Shown here piece after piece: positions 37,540 through 46,217 of a stretch of 64,000 nucleotides of DNA. The notes under the pieces were generated by a model, which did not search any database, was not told the DNA's origin, and saw only the letters and a program-made list of their open reading frames with translations. This DNA is from Rikenella microfusus. GTDB lineage: Bacteria; Bacteroidota; Bacteroidia; Bacteroidales; Tenuifilaceae. Every line of letters begins with the position of its first letter. Within the stretch, counting starts at the first letter, position 1. Where the stretch lies: NCBI GenBank assembly GCA_020722565.1, contig DYKO01000008.1, positions 1-64,000 on the forward strand, in the 5' to 3' direction. Position numbers and translations under genes: made by a program.

Positions 37540-37640
37540 CGAGATTCAAGATTCAAGAGCTTATCCAGCGAAGACGGATTTAAGGATTAAAGGTTAAAGA
37601 TTAAAGATAAAAAAAGCAAAGGTTAAAGGTTAAAGATATA
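37540..37640. repeat. Interspersed hairpin and TTAAAG repeat, copy 3
   Basis: GATTCAAGATTCAAGAGCTT leads into ATCCAGCGAAGACGGAT, which matches the hairpin at 19.0 and 24.7 kb, then several GGTTAAAG/GATTAAAG words up to 37640. It lies just upstream of ugd. Confidence 0.65.
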
Positions 37641-37754
37641 GGATATTCTACAGCTTCGCCCAGTCAGCCACACCGCTAAGCTGCATGACCTACCCGACTT
37701 GGAATGCGAAATTAATATATTTTGATTAATTTCTATCTAAATTTTAACGGCAGT

Positions 37755-37785
37755 TAAAAATTAAGCCCCGTACTGGGGCCTAATT
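37755..37785 (-). terminator. Terminator of the wbp-like operon
   Basis: TTAGGCCCC / GGGGCTTAA with a 5-base loop, read on the minus strand, is followed by a T-run (37755-37760). It lies about 25 nt after the stop codon at 37809. Confidence 0.75.
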
Positions 37786-37808
37786 TATTGAACTATGGGA
37801 TATAATAA

Positions 37809-39101
37809 TTACAGGCTCCAGTAGGTTAATTTTTTTATTTTACCACGGTATATCCCCTTCACATCAACAAAAACACAGGCGGGATTGGAAAGATTAATGA
37901 ACCAATCCTCGTCTATATTTAGGTACTGCCGATGGCTAACGGCCATAATAATGGCATCGTACTTGCCGGTAGGCTGTTCAGCCAGTTCAAAGCCATACTC
38001 CTCGTTTACCTCATGGCTATTGGCAAATGCATCAATAACCTCTATATTATTTATTCCAAACGATTTAAGTTCGTTGTATATGTCCACCACCTTAGAGTTA
38101 CGTATATCGCTTACATCTTCCTTAAAGGTAACCCCCATGATAAGGATTCGTGATTCCTTAAGGTTTTTATCGGCAGCAATAATCTTCTTAACGGTTTGCT
38201 TGGCCACGTAACCGCCCATGGAGTCGTTAATAAATCTGCCAGCCGTAATAATTTGGGGGTGATAGCCCAGCTCTTTCGCTTTATATACAAGATAATAGGG
38301 GTCAACACCAATGCAGTGGCCGCCAACAAGGCCAGGGAAAAACTTTAAAAAGTTCCACTTGGTCCCAGCAGCCTCAAGCACCTCGTAGGTATTAATTCCC
38401 ATACGGTTGAAAATAATAGAAAGTTCATTCATGAATGCAATATTGATATCGCGCTGGGTGTTTTCAATAATTTTAGCCGCCTCGGCAACCTTTATTGAGC
38501 TAGCCCGATGAATCCCGGCTTTAATAATCAGTTCGTAGGTCAGTGCAATCTCTTCAGCCGATTCTGCATCACAACCCGAAGTAATCTTTTTAATGGTGGT
38601 AAGGGTGTGATCCTTATCGCCAGGGTTAATACGTTCGGGCGAAAAGCCAACCTTAAAATCCTTTATGTATTTTAATCCAGAAATCTCTTCAAGTAGTGGC
38701 ACACAATCCTCTTCGGTACACCCCGGATAAACAGTTGATTCGTACACCACATAATCGCCCTTTTTAAGCACCTGTCCAACAGTTCTTGTTGCTGCAAGCA
38801 ACGGTTTTAAATCGGGAAGGTTATGCTCGTCGATGGGTGTGGGCACAGCAACAACGTAAAATTTAGCATGACGTAGATGGTCAATACTAGAAGTGAAGGT
38901 GATATCGCACCCCTCAAAAGCTTTGGTTTCAAGTTCTCGACTTGGATCGATTCCCTTCTTCATCATCTCAACCCTCTCGGGTTTAATGTCGAAACCAACT
39001 ACAGAAAGTTTTCGGGCAAATTCAAGAGCAATGGGAAGGCCAACATAGCCTAAACCCACAACTGCCAATTTCTCTTTTTTTGCAATTAGCTCGTTGTACA
39101 T
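37809..39101 (-). CDS. wbpA: UDP-GlcNAc 6-dehydrogenase (WbpA/TviB-like)
   Basis: This 430-residue nucleotide-sugar dehydrogenase has VVGLGYVGLPIALEFARKL, VAVPTPIDEHNLPDLKPLLA, YESTVYPGCTEEDCVPLLEE, GFSPERINPGDKDHTLTTI and the catalytic segment GLVGGHCIGVDPYYLVYKAK, then MGVTFKEDVSDIRNSKVVDI. These are signatures of the WbpA/WbpO/TviB group, which oxidises C6 of UDP-GlcNAc or UDP-GalNAc. As the last gene of a four-gene set with WbpB, WbpD and WbpE homologues, it most likely makes UDP-GlcNAcA for a 2,3-diacetamido-glucuronate. The Cys in GGHCIGVD is the expected nucleophile. Confidence 0.87.
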   Translation of the reverse strand: MYNELIAKKEKLAVVGLGYVGLPIALEFARKLSVVGFDIKPERVEMMKKGIDPSRELETKAFEGCDITFTSSIDHLRHAKFYVVAVPTPIDEHNLPDLKPLLAATRTVGQVLKKGDYVVYESTVYPGCTEEDCVPLLEEISGLKYIKDFKVGFSPERINPGDKDHTLTTIKKITSGCDAESAEEIALTYELIIKAGIHRASSIKVAEAAKIIENTQRDINIAFMNELSIIFNRMGINTYEVLEAAGTKWNFLKFFPGLVGGHCIGVDPYYLVYKAKELGYHPQIITAGRFINDSMGGYVAKQTVKKIIAADKNLKESRILIMGVTFKEDVSDIRNSKVVDIYNELKSFGINNIEVIDAFANSHEVNEEYGFELAEQPTGKYDAIIMAVSHRQYLNIDEDWFINLSNPACVFVDVKGIYRGKIKKLTYWSL

Positions 39102-39103
39102 CG

Positions 39104-40051
39104 CTATAAGTTTAAATGTTTACAAAATGGATGATAGTCACCGGTTAAACCCACAGGAGCAGTATTTCTTATAGTAAAAACCGTTTCAATTGATGCCCGG
39201 GCGTCGTTAAGTCCAAAGCTATTGCCAGCAAGTATCTCTTGATAGCTGGTGGTATGAAGATCGGTAAAGCCAGCGCTAAACTCCAGTTCCTTATCGGCTA
39301 TACGTATGGAGCGGTAGGTCCGTTGCCCCTTCTTTTTTATCTCATTGGGTATGTCATCATAGTCAACACTTAAGAACCAGCGCACCCTTGCCCTTTCAAG
39401 TTCAAGGTAGCCAGCGGTCTTGTCGGGTTGAGATATATGAACAACATTGGACTTCACATTGCCAAAAATCCATATAAGCATATCGAAAAAGTGAACACCA
39501 ATGTTAGTGGCCACACCTCCCGATTTTTGTATATCACCTTTCCAGGATATGAAGTACCAACGGCCGCGACTGGTTATGTAAGTTAAATCGATATCGAAAA
39601 TTTTGTCCATAGGAGCCTCATCAATTTGCCTCTTCAATTCAATAATAGCTGGATGCAGCCGTAGCTGAAGAATGGTGCTAATACGTTTACCCGTTTCCTT
39701 TTCAATTTCGGAAAGGGCATCGATATTCCAGGGATTCAGGACAATTGGTTTTTCGCAAATGGCATTAGCCCCCTGGCGAAGCGCGAAACGGATATGTGAA
39801 TCGTGCAGGTAGTTAGGGGTGCAAATGCTAACATAATCAACCCTAACGCCCTGACGTTTCAACTTATCGATATGCCTATCAAATCGTTCATACTCAACAA
39901 AGAAATCGGCTTCAGGGAAATAGCTATCCATTATGCCAACGCAGTCGTGCTTATCCAAAGCGGCTAACAGATTATTCCCCGTTTCCTTAATCGCCTTAAG
40001 GTGGCGAGGGGCAATATAACCTGCAGCGCCAATAAGTGCAAAGTTTTTCAT
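39104..40051 (-). CDS. wbpB: UDP-GlcNAcA 3-dehydrogenase (WbpB/WlbA-like)
   Basis: This is a 315-residue Gfo/Idh/MocA oxidoreductase. The N-terminal FALIGAAGYIAPRHLKAI and SICTPNYLHDSHIRFALRQG, the CEKPIVLNPWNID segment, GRWYFISWKGDIQKSGGVAT, NIGVHFFDMLIWIFG and KTAGYLELERARVRWFLS closely follow the WbpB/WlbA group. It should oxidise C3 of UDP-GlcNAcA to the 3-keto sugar, with NAD+ regenerated through 2-oxoglutarate in characterised homologues. It is 2 bases upstream of wbpA. Confidence 0.87.
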   Translation of the reverse strand: MKNFALIGAAGYIAPRHLKAIKETGNNLLAALDKHDCVGIMDSYFPEADFFVEYERFDRHIDKLKRQGVRVDYVSICTPNYLHDSHIRFALRQGANAICEKPIVLNPWNIDALSEIEKETGKRISTILQLRLHPAIIELKRQIDEAPMDKIFDIDLTYITSRGRWYFISWKGDIQKSGGVATNIGVHFFDMLIWIFGNVKSNVVHISQPDKTAGYLELERARVRWFLSVDYDDIPNEIKKKGQRTYRSIRIADKELEFSAGFTDLHTTSYQEILAGNSFGLNDARASIETVFTIRNTAPVGLTGDYHPFCKHLNL

Positions 40052-40054
40052 AAT

Positions 40055-40633
40055 TTACTCAATTCTAGTCACATTATCATTCTCAAGTCTATATTTTTGC
40101 CCGCTTTCGGGGCAAATAGCAATTCCTTGGCTATTAAATTCAAGGCGGTGGCCATACTCGCTCATCCAACCGATTTGGCGGGCAGGGTTTCCAACCACTA
40201 AAGCATAGGGTTTAATATCCTTGGTTACTACTGCACCTGCAGCAACAAATGAAAACTCGCCGAGGGTCACCCCACACACAATGGTAGCATTTGCGCCAAT
40301 AGTAGCACTACGCTTTACCAATGTGGTCATATACTCACTCTTGCGGTTAATTGCGCTTCGAGGGTTTATAACATTTGTGAATACCATTGATGGTCCCAAA
40401 AAAACATCATCCTCACAGATAACGCCGGTATATATGGAAACGTTGTTTTGAACCTTAACATTCCTACCCAATTTTACACCCGGCGAAACCACCACGTTTT
40501 GACCAATATTGCAATTTTCACCAATTTCGCAACCCGTCATAATATGGCAAAAATGCCATATTTTTGTGCCGGCACCAATTTTACAATCCTTATCGATAGC
40601 TGCAGTTTCATGGGCAAAGTAATTTCTTTCCAT
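40055..40633 (-). CDS. wbpD: UDP-GlcNAc(3NH2)A 3-N-acetyltransferase (WbpD/WlbB-like)
   Basis: This 192-residue left-handed beta-helix acetyltransferase has the family N-terminus FAHETAAIDKDCKIGAGTKI followed by WHFCHIMTGCEIGENCNIGQ, then VQNNVSIYTGVICEDDVFLG, PSMVFTNVINPRSAI, ATIGANATIVCGVTLGEFSF and VVGNPARQIGWMSEYG. It should acetylate the 3-amino group made by the WbpE-type aminotransferase, giving UDP-2,3-diacetamido-2,3-dideoxy-glucuronate. It is 3 bases upstream of the dehydrogenase gene. Confidence 0.88.
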   Translation of the reverse strand: MERNYFAHETAAIDKDCKIGAGTKIWHFCHIMTGCEIGENCNIGQNVVVSPGVKLGRNVKVQNNVSIYTGVICEDDVFLGPSMVFTNVINPRSAINRKSEYMTTLVKRSATIGANATIVCGVTLGEFSFVAAGAVVTKDIKPYALVVGNPARQIGWMSEYGHRLEFNSQGIAICPESGQKYRLENDNVTRIE

Positions 40634-40655
40634 GATTTAATTTTTTTATTCAAAA

Positions 40656-41786
40656 TTAACAATTCAAGGCTTCAAGCAAAGAATCAGTAATAAATTTAAC
40701 CTCATCAGAGGTTAGTTCGGTATGCATGGGCAAAGATAATACTGAATTGGCAAGCAGCTCTGAGGTATTAAACAACTTACTATTGTATATTTTATAGGGT
40801 TCAAAAGCTTTTTGACTATGCAAGGATATTGGGTAGTAAATCATCGATGGTATGCCCTTTTCTGCCAATTTATTTTGAACTTTATTCCTATCGGTTTCCA
40901 CCAATTTAAGGGTATATTGGTGAAAGATATGGCTGCTCCAATTCGCTCTTTTAGGGGTTACTAACTTAGAGCAACCCTTAAGGAGGTAGTCGTAGCTATC
41001 AGCAGCAGTAATTCTTGCTTTATTGTAGCTATCAAGGTATTTGAGTTTTACCCTAAGAATGGCAGCCTGAATGGTATCGAGGCGTGAATTCACGCCTATC
41101 CTATCGTGGTGGTAACGGACTATCATTCCATGATTGGCAATGGAACGGATTTCGGCGGCAAGGGCATCGTCGTTGGTGAACAGGGCGCCACCATCGCCAT
41201 AACAACCGAGGTTTTTGGAAGGGAAGAAAGATGTTGTTCCAATGGTGCCAATGGTTCCCGCTTTTGATACCCTACCATCGGCATGATAGTAGTTGGCACC
41301 CAATGCCTGTGCGGTATCCTCTATTACATGAATATTGTTTTTTTGGGCAATTCTCGTTATTTCATCCATATTGGCACATTGTCCAAAAAGATGTACAGGA
41401 ATAATAGCTTTTGTATTTGTGGTAATTGCCTCTTCCAACTTACTAACGTCCATAGTAAACGTTAAGGGGTCAACATCCACCAGAACAGGTGTAAGGCCAA
41501 GTAGTGCAACAACTTCAACTGTAGCAATAAAGGTAAAATCGGGGGTAATCACCTCGTCCCCTGGCTTAAGATTCAAAGCCATTAAGGCTATCTGAAGCGC
41601 ATCGGTCCCATTGCCGCAACCAATTACATGTTTTACATTGAGATACGAGGCCAACTCGTCTTGAAACAAGTTGACCTCTTTTCCTTTAATAAATGCTGTG
41701 CTATCAATTACACCTTGAATGGCTGTATCAATCTCATCTTTAATTTTTTGGTACTGCCTCTTCAGGTCGCACATTTGAATATCCAT
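40656..41786 (-). CDS. wbpE: UDP-3-keto-GlcNAcA aminotransferase (WbpE-like)
   Basis: This is a 376-residue DegT/DnrJ PLP aminotransferase. It has IQMCDLKRQYQKIKDEIDTA (the WbpE/WlbC-type N-terminus), HVIGCGNGTDALQIALMALN, EVITPDFTFIATVEVVALLG, VIEDTAQALGANY and the PLP lysine in TTSFFPSKNLGCYGDGGALF. It installs the 3-amino group from glutamate. It is the first gene of the operon (41786 to 37809). No WbpI-type 2-epimerase is seen, so the sugar may remain gluco-configured. Confidence 0.88.
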   Translation of the reverse strand: MDIQMCDLKRQYQKIKDEIDTAIQGVIDSTAFIKGKEVNLFQDELASYLNVKHVIGCGNGTDALQIALMALNLKPGDEVITPDFTFIATVEVVALLGLTPVLVDVDPLTFTMDVSKLEEAITTNTKAIIPVHLFGQCANMDEITRIAQKNNIHVIEDTAQALGANYYHADGRVSKAGTIGTIGTTSFFPSKNLGCYGDGGALFTNDDALAAEIRSIANHGMIVRYHHDRIGVNSRLDTIQAAILRVKLKYLDSYNKARITAADSYDYLLKGCSKLVTPKRANWSSHIFHQYTLKLVETDRNKVQNKLAEKGIPSMIYYPISLHSQKAFEPYKIYNSKLFNTSELLANSVLSLPMHTELTSDEVKFITDSLLEALNC

Positions 41787-41894
41787 AGCTAAAAACTTTT
41801 TAGATTAAAAAGCAAGGGAAAAGGATGATAAAAATAAAAGTTCAAGGTCCAATGTTCCTCGAACCCTATAGTACCCATTACTAAACTCGACACC

Positions 41895-43430
41895 CTATTT
41901 TGCATAACTAATTGCGCGGGTTTCACGAATTACAGTAATTTTAACCTGTCCTGGGTAGGTCATCTCATCCTGGATTTTTTTAGCGATCTCGAACGATAGC
42001 TTATTAGCATCCTCATCGGAAACCTTTTCGCTGCCAACAATTACACGAAGTTCTCTACCAGCTTGTATGGCATAGGTTTTAAGCACACCAGGATAAGAGA
42101 GAGCAAGATCCTCCATATCTTTCAATCGCTTAATGTAGGATTCAACAACTTCGCGACGAGCGCCAGGACGAGCACCTGAAATAGCATCGCAAACCTGAAC
42201 AATTGGAGCAATAAGGGTGGTCATCTCAATCTCATCGTGATGTGAACCAATGGCATTGCACACCTCGGGTTTCTCTTTATACTTTTCAGCCAGCTTCATC
42301 CCCAGGATTGCATGTGGTAGTTCTGGCTCATCATCAGGCACCTTACCAATATCATGAAGCAATCCGGCACGTTTGGCAATTTTAGGGTTAAGTCCTAGCT
42401 CTGAAGCCATGATTGCGCAAAGGTTAGCCACCTCGCGGGAGTGCTGAAGCAGGTTTTGGCCATATGAAGAACGATATTTCATTTTACCTACCAACCGAAT
42501 GAGTTCGGGGTGCAGACCATGAATTCCAAGATCGATAGTGGTACGCTTGCCCACCTCAATAATTTCATCCTCAACCTGCTTTTGTACCTTTTGAACAACC
42601 TCTTCGATCCTTGCCGGGTGGATACGGCCATCAGTTACCAGCTGGTGAAGTGCCAGGCGGGCAATCTCACGACGAACGGGATCAAAAGCTGAGAGTATAA
42701 TAGCTTCTGGGGTATCATCAACAATGATTTCGACACCGGTGGCAGCTTCCAATGCCCTAATATTACGACCTTCGCGGCCAATGATCCGACCCTTAATCTC
42801 ATCGGAATCAATATTGAAAACGGTAACGGAATTTTCGATTGCAGCTTCAGTAGCAACACGCTGAATGCTTTGAACAACAATACGCTTGGCCTCTTTGGTG
42901 GCAGTCATTTTGGCCTCATCAACAATCTCGTTAATGTAGCTCATGGCTTGAGTGCGTGCTTCGGCTTTAAGTGATTCAATAAGTTGTGCCTTAGCCTCTT
43001 CGGCCGACATACCTGAAATTGCCTCCAATTTGTCAACCTGAGCCTTATGCAGGCGCTCCAAGTCCTCGCTACGTTTTTCTACCAGTTCCATCTGGTTGTT
43101 CAGGTTTTCCCTGATTGCATCCACCTCCTTTTGCTTGCGTTGGATTTCCTCAAGTTTTTGGGCTAATTGTAGTTCACGTTGCTTAGTCTTGGTTTCTGCC
43201 TGAGCAATCCGATTGTTCTTTTCGTTTATAACCTTTTCGTGCTCAGCTTTCAGCTGCAAGAACTTCTCCTTAGCCTGAAGTATTTTCTCCTTTCTAATGA
43301 CTTCAGCTTCCGTTTCGGCTTCCTGAACTATCTTATTCCGCTTTGCGACAAGGAACTTATTCCAAAGCATGTACGACACAAAGCCCCCAATTAGCAATGC
43401 CGCAACTGCAACTATTATTAATGTTAACAT
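41895..43430 (-). CDS. rny: Ribonuclease Y
   Basis: This 511-residue endoribonuclease initiates mRNA decay at the membrane. It has an N-terminal transmembrane helix (about 1-22), a long charged coiled coil (about 30-190), a KH RNA-binding domain with [20 protein letters not shown] (212-231), and an HD domain with the metal-binding pair in GLLHDIGK (His359-Asp360) and GSHHDE near 396-400. Length is typical (about 515). It lies downstream of zapA and a 6S-like RNA, on the same strand. Confidence 0.95.
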   Translation of the reverse strand: MLTLIIVAVAALLIGGFVSYMLWNKFLVAKRNKIVQEAETEAEVIRKEKILQAKEKFLQLKAEHEKVINEKNNRIAQAETKTKQRELQLAQKLEEIQRKQKEVDAIRENLNNQMELVEKRSEDLERLHKAQVDKLEAISGMSAEEAKAQLIESLKAEARTQAMSYINEIVDEAKMTATKEAKRIVVQSIQRVATEAAIENSVTVFNIDSDEIKGRIIGREGRNIRALEAATGVEIIVDDTPEAIILSAFDPVRREIARLALHQLVTDGRIHPARIEEVVQKVQKQVEDEIIEVGKRTTIDLGIHGLHPELIRLVGKMKYRSSYGQNLLQHSREVANLCAIMASELGLNPKIAKRAGLLHDIGKVPDDEPELPHAILGMKLAEKYKEKPEVCNAIGSHHDEIEMTTLIAPIVQVCDAISGARPGARREVVESYIKRLKDMEDLALSYPGVLKTYAIQAGRELRVIVGSEKVSDEDANKLSFEIAKKIQDEMTYPGQVKITVIRETRAISYAK

Positions 43431-43461
43431 AACAACTTGATTTTATGTGGTTTATATATAT

Positions 43462-43660
43462 AAAAAACCCGCACTATGCCTTAAATTTATGTAGAAACCC
43501 CAGTCAAACATGGGTGGAGAGGCTAACCGATTCAGACTACCAGCGTCTCCCGAAGGAAATCCCGAACGAGCGGTAAACAGGCCTGTCTTTGGCGGAGAAA
43601 GTCCTTCTCCAATTTTTGTAGTGTTGAGTTTCGCAAAAACCTTAAGGCGATAATGCGGGC
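43462..43660 (-). ncRNA. ssrS: 6S-like RNA
   Basis: The gap between zapA and rny is unusually GC-rich and has the shape of 6S RNA. Read on the minus strand, CCCGCATTATCGCCTTAA at the 5' side pairs with TTAAGGCATAGTGCGGG at the 3' side, closing a structure of about 190 nt, with internal hairpins such as GGAGAAGG...CTTTCTCC and CGGGATTTCCTTCGGGAG. The closing stem is followed by TTTTTT, a terminator. A TAGTATTG near-match to the -7 box precedes it. In many bacteria 6S RNA lies beside zapA, which is the case here. 6S RNA mimics an open promoter and binds the housekeeping RNA polymerase. The fold was drawn by eye. Confidence 0.72.
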
Positions 43661-43664
43661 AATA

Positions 43665-43973
43665 CTATTTGAAAGAACTCATGTTTTGCTTTGCTATATA
43701 AGAACCCAGCCATTCATCCAACTCATTCATCTCCCCTAACAGATCAATGGCATCGTTGCGTTCTTCGCATTCTATCAATTTAATAACAAACTGAAGCGCT
43801 GCCATGGCCACGTAATCCTGTACGTCCTTGTCGCTATACCTTTGCTTGTACTGTTGTACCTTATCGTTTATCAGTTTAGCAGCCTTACGAATCTTCTCCT
43901 CATCATCTCTGTCGATTTTAAGGGGATAGTACCGTTCGGCAACATTAACGTTAATTGACAATTTATCGTCCAT
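43665..43973 (-). CDS. zapA: Cell division protein ZapA
   Basis: This is a 102-residue ZapA-family protein. It has the N-terminal beta segment KLSINVNVAERYYPLKIDRDD and the helical core EEKIRKAAKLINDKVQQYKQRY with VQDYVAMAALQFVIKL; this domain bundles FtsZ filaments at the division septum. Length matches the family (about 95-110). The small coiled-coil gene upstream and the 6S-like RNA downstream give the arrangement seen around zapA in other bacteria. Confidence 0.88.
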   Translation of the reverse strand: MDDKLSINVNVAERYYPLKIDRDDEEKIRKAAKLINDKVQQYKQRYSDKDVQDYVAMAALQFVIKLIECEERNDAIDLLGEMNELDEWLGSYIAKQNMSSFK

Positions 43974-43991
43974 TCAGGTAGCTTCAGGTTC

Positions 43992-44285
43992 TTATTTATT
44001 AAGTAAAGCAATACATCTGTCAATTTCCCGCACAATCCGGTTCACTTTAATTTTCGCCTCGTGCATATCGGAATCACTTGCCTTTAGCACCTTGGCTAAC
44101 TTTAATCGGGAGTAACGCTCCTCAAGCTCATTGTATGCCAACTCTTTGGCCTTAAGGGTAACTTCAAGTTGTGCCTTTTGGGCTTTAAGTAGCTCATTCT
44201 CCTGTTTAATGCGCTCATACATAAAAACAAGAGTCTGAACTTTTTGTTTAATGCTATCGCTTATATGGCTTGAGTCAACGTTCAT
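43992..44285 (-). CDS. Small coiled-coil protein preceding zapA
   Basis: This 97-residue protein is nearly all one heptad-rich helix (VFMYERIKQENELLKAQKAQ, then LEVTLKAKELAYNELEERYS), with no signal peptide. It precedes zapA by 18 bases in the same transcript. In other lineages small coiled coils next to zapA (for example ZauP in Caulobacter) act with ZapA at the divisome, and ZapB is a similar coiled coil. A ZapA partner is therefore a reasonable inference, not proven by similarity. Confidence 0.65.
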   Translation of the reverse strand: MNVDSSHISDSIKQKVQTLVFMYERIKQENELLKAQKAQLEVTLKAKELAYNELEERYSRLKLAKVLKASDSDMHEAKIKVNRIVREIDRCIALLNK

Positions 44286-44304
44286 ATCCCAGATAAAGGT
44301 TTTA

Positions 44305-44336
44305 CAAAGTTAAGTAAACCATAATCAAAAAACAAA
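44305..44336 (-). promoter_or_regulatory. Promoter of the coiled-coil/zapA operon
   Basis: On the minus strand TTTG (44333-44336) and TAACTTTG (44305-44312) are separated by 20 nt, a full match to the Bacteroidetes promoter. The predicted start of transcription is about 13 nt before the first ATG. Confidence 0.65.
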
Positions 44337-44465
44337 TATCTTAAACGAATTTTAACTCCACCTCATATCTTTAAAAATCCTTTTGAAATGTGGAATACGG
44401 AAACTCAACATAAATAATTGAACAGTTTTTAGATGATTTACATAGTAGAGTTATGAAACCCTTTT

Positions 44466-44473
44466 TATATTTG
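44466..44473 (+). promoter_or_regulatory. -7 box of the M23 peptidase gene
   Basis: TATATTTG matches TAnnTTTG and lies 20 nt before the GTG start; the -33 element is not clear. The 5' leader would be very short. Confidence 0.45.
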
Positions 44474-44493
44474 GGGCAAAAATAAACATCTAG

Positions 44494-46182
44494 GTGAACC
44501 GGTTATTTTATATATCGATACTAATTGCCTTTAGTAAATTTTTATTAGCACAAAAGGTTCAGCTATTCCCCCCTCTAAATATTCCTCCCTCTTTTTCAGG
44601 ATCGTTTGGTGAACCCAGAACCGATCACTTTCATTCCGGGGTTGATTTGCGCACGCAGGGGATAATAGGATTAAAGGTTTATGCAGCAGAACAGGGATAC
44701 ATATCGCGCGTGAAGGTTGGTGCAACGGGTTTTGGAAAAGCCATTTACATTGATCATCCCAATGGTAAAACAACAGTTTACGCACATCTCGACCGATTTG
44801 TTGGAAAGATTGCCAAGTATGTAGAAGATGCCCAATACAAAAACCAATCGTTTGAGATAGAACTCTTCCCAAAACCCCATGAGTTTCCTGTAAACAAAGG
44901 CGATATAATTGGTATTTCAGGGAATAGCGGCTCGTCCGGTGGTCCCCACCTTCACTTTGAGATAAGAGAAACTTCTACCCAAAAAATTATCGATCCCTTT
45001 AACTACTTTAGCCAATGGGCTAAGATCGATGAAATTGCGCCAGTATTTACAAACCTTTTCATTTATGAATTTGATAGCATCAATTACCTTGTCGATAGCA
45101 TCCAATATAACGTTTACAATCCCAAATTCAATGGAAAATACTTCAGCATACCCTCTACAGTTCAAGTCTCGGGTAGCATTGGGATTGCTACAGGAATTTA
45201 CGATGCCATTAATTCAACAAGTTTAAATACAGGTGTTAAAAAAGTAGAGGTAAAGGTTAACGGTAGCCCTGTTTTTTTTCTAAACCTTAACAAATTTGCG
45301 TTTGATGAGACCCGTTATGCCAATGGTTTAATTGATAAGCGAGTGGGTAACGGAAAAATTATTAGGCTCTGGATCGACCCCAATAACAGCTTTTCAGGAA
45401 TTGAAAATGTAAAAAAACACGGATTAATTAATATAAAAAGCGATAGCACATATAATATTGAAATTACTGCCTACGATCACTCCAACAATTCAAGTAATCT
45501 TATATTTCAAGTAAGCGGCAAACAAAGCATTGACTGCAGCGATGCCCGCACTGTACAAGGAATTTTTGCAAAGTGGAATGAGGAAAACACCTTCGAAACC
45601 GAAAATTATAGGGTAGTTTTTCCCAAAAATGCTCTTTTTCACAATGTTCTTTTCCGGATAAATGAATACACCAACCCATCGTTTCCCTATCCGCTAATAA
45701 TTGTACACACACCAAGAACCCAATTGTTCAAGAAATATGTTCTGGAATTCAAACTTGAAACGATTCCTGACAGTCAAAGGAATAAACTATATATAGCACG
45801 CCTAAACGGAAAAGGACAGGAATATGTAGGATGTTCAATTTTGAACAATAAACTATCGGGTATTTGCAGCAAATTTGGTAGCTATACCGTGCTCATCGAT
45901 ACCGCTCCACCAGAAATTGTTCCGCAGAATATCATCCCTAACTCTAAAATTTCGGATCAAAAAGACATACGTTTCCAGTTAAGAGACAACACTGGGATAA
46001 AAACATATGCAGGGTACATTGATGAAAAATGGACACTGTTTGAGTGGGATCCTAAAACAGGGGTACTATCACATGAGTTCCATGGAAACCGGATACAACT
46101 AAAACAATGGCATAAACTTAGAATAGTTGCTACCGACTACCTGAATAATACATCCGAATTTTATACCACCTTTTACTGGTAA
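44494..46182 (+). CDS. M23 family metallopeptidase (LytM-type)
   Basis: This 562-residue exported protein has a signal peptide (MNRLFYISILIAFSKFLLAQ) and, directly after it, a LytM endopeptidase domain with HFHSGVDL (His47, Asp51), HPNGKTTVYAHLDRF and the HLH motif GPHLHFEI (152-154), so all zinc ligands are present. The C-terminal 350 residues are beta-rich, with no named domain that I recognise. It should cleave murein cross-links or act on divisome-associated peptidoglycan in the periplasm. The gene uses GTG at 44494 and heads a set with an acyltransferase, an exported protein and anmK. Confidence 0.87.
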   Translation: MNRLFYISILIAFSKFLLAQKVQLFPPLNIPPSFSGSFGEPRTDHFHSGVDLRTQGIIGLKVYAAEQGYISRVKVGATGFGKAIYIDHPNGKTTVYAHLDRFVGKIAKYVEDAQYKNQSFEIELFPKPHEFPVNKGDIIGISGNSGSSGGPHLHFEIRETSTQKIIDPFNYFSQWAKIDEIAPVFTNLFIYEFDSINYLVDSIQYNVYNPKFNGKYFSIPSTVQVSGSIGIATGIYDAINSTSLNTGVKKVEVKVNGSPVFFLNLNKFAFDETRYANGLIDKRVGNGKIIRLWIDPNNSFSGIENVKKHGLINIKSDSTYNIEITAYDHSNNSSNLIFQVSGKQSIDCSDARTVQGIFAKWNEENTFETENYRVVFPKNALFHNVLFRINEYTNPSFPYPLIIVHTPRTQLFKKYVLEFKLETIPDSQRNKLYIARLNGKGQEYVGCSILNNKLSGICSKFGSYTVLIDTAPPEIVPQNIIPNSKISDQKDIRFQLRDNTGIKTYAGYIDEKWTLFEWDPKTGVLSHEFHGNRIQLKQWHKLRIVATDYLNNTSEFYTTFYW

Positions 46183-46217
46183 TAATTATTTTTGAAACAT
46201 TTTAAAATTTTGGATAA

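Noticed and set aside
35461-37640. CRISPR array
   Set aside because: TTAAAG repeats are short heptamers without unique spacers of uniform length, and no cas genes are present.
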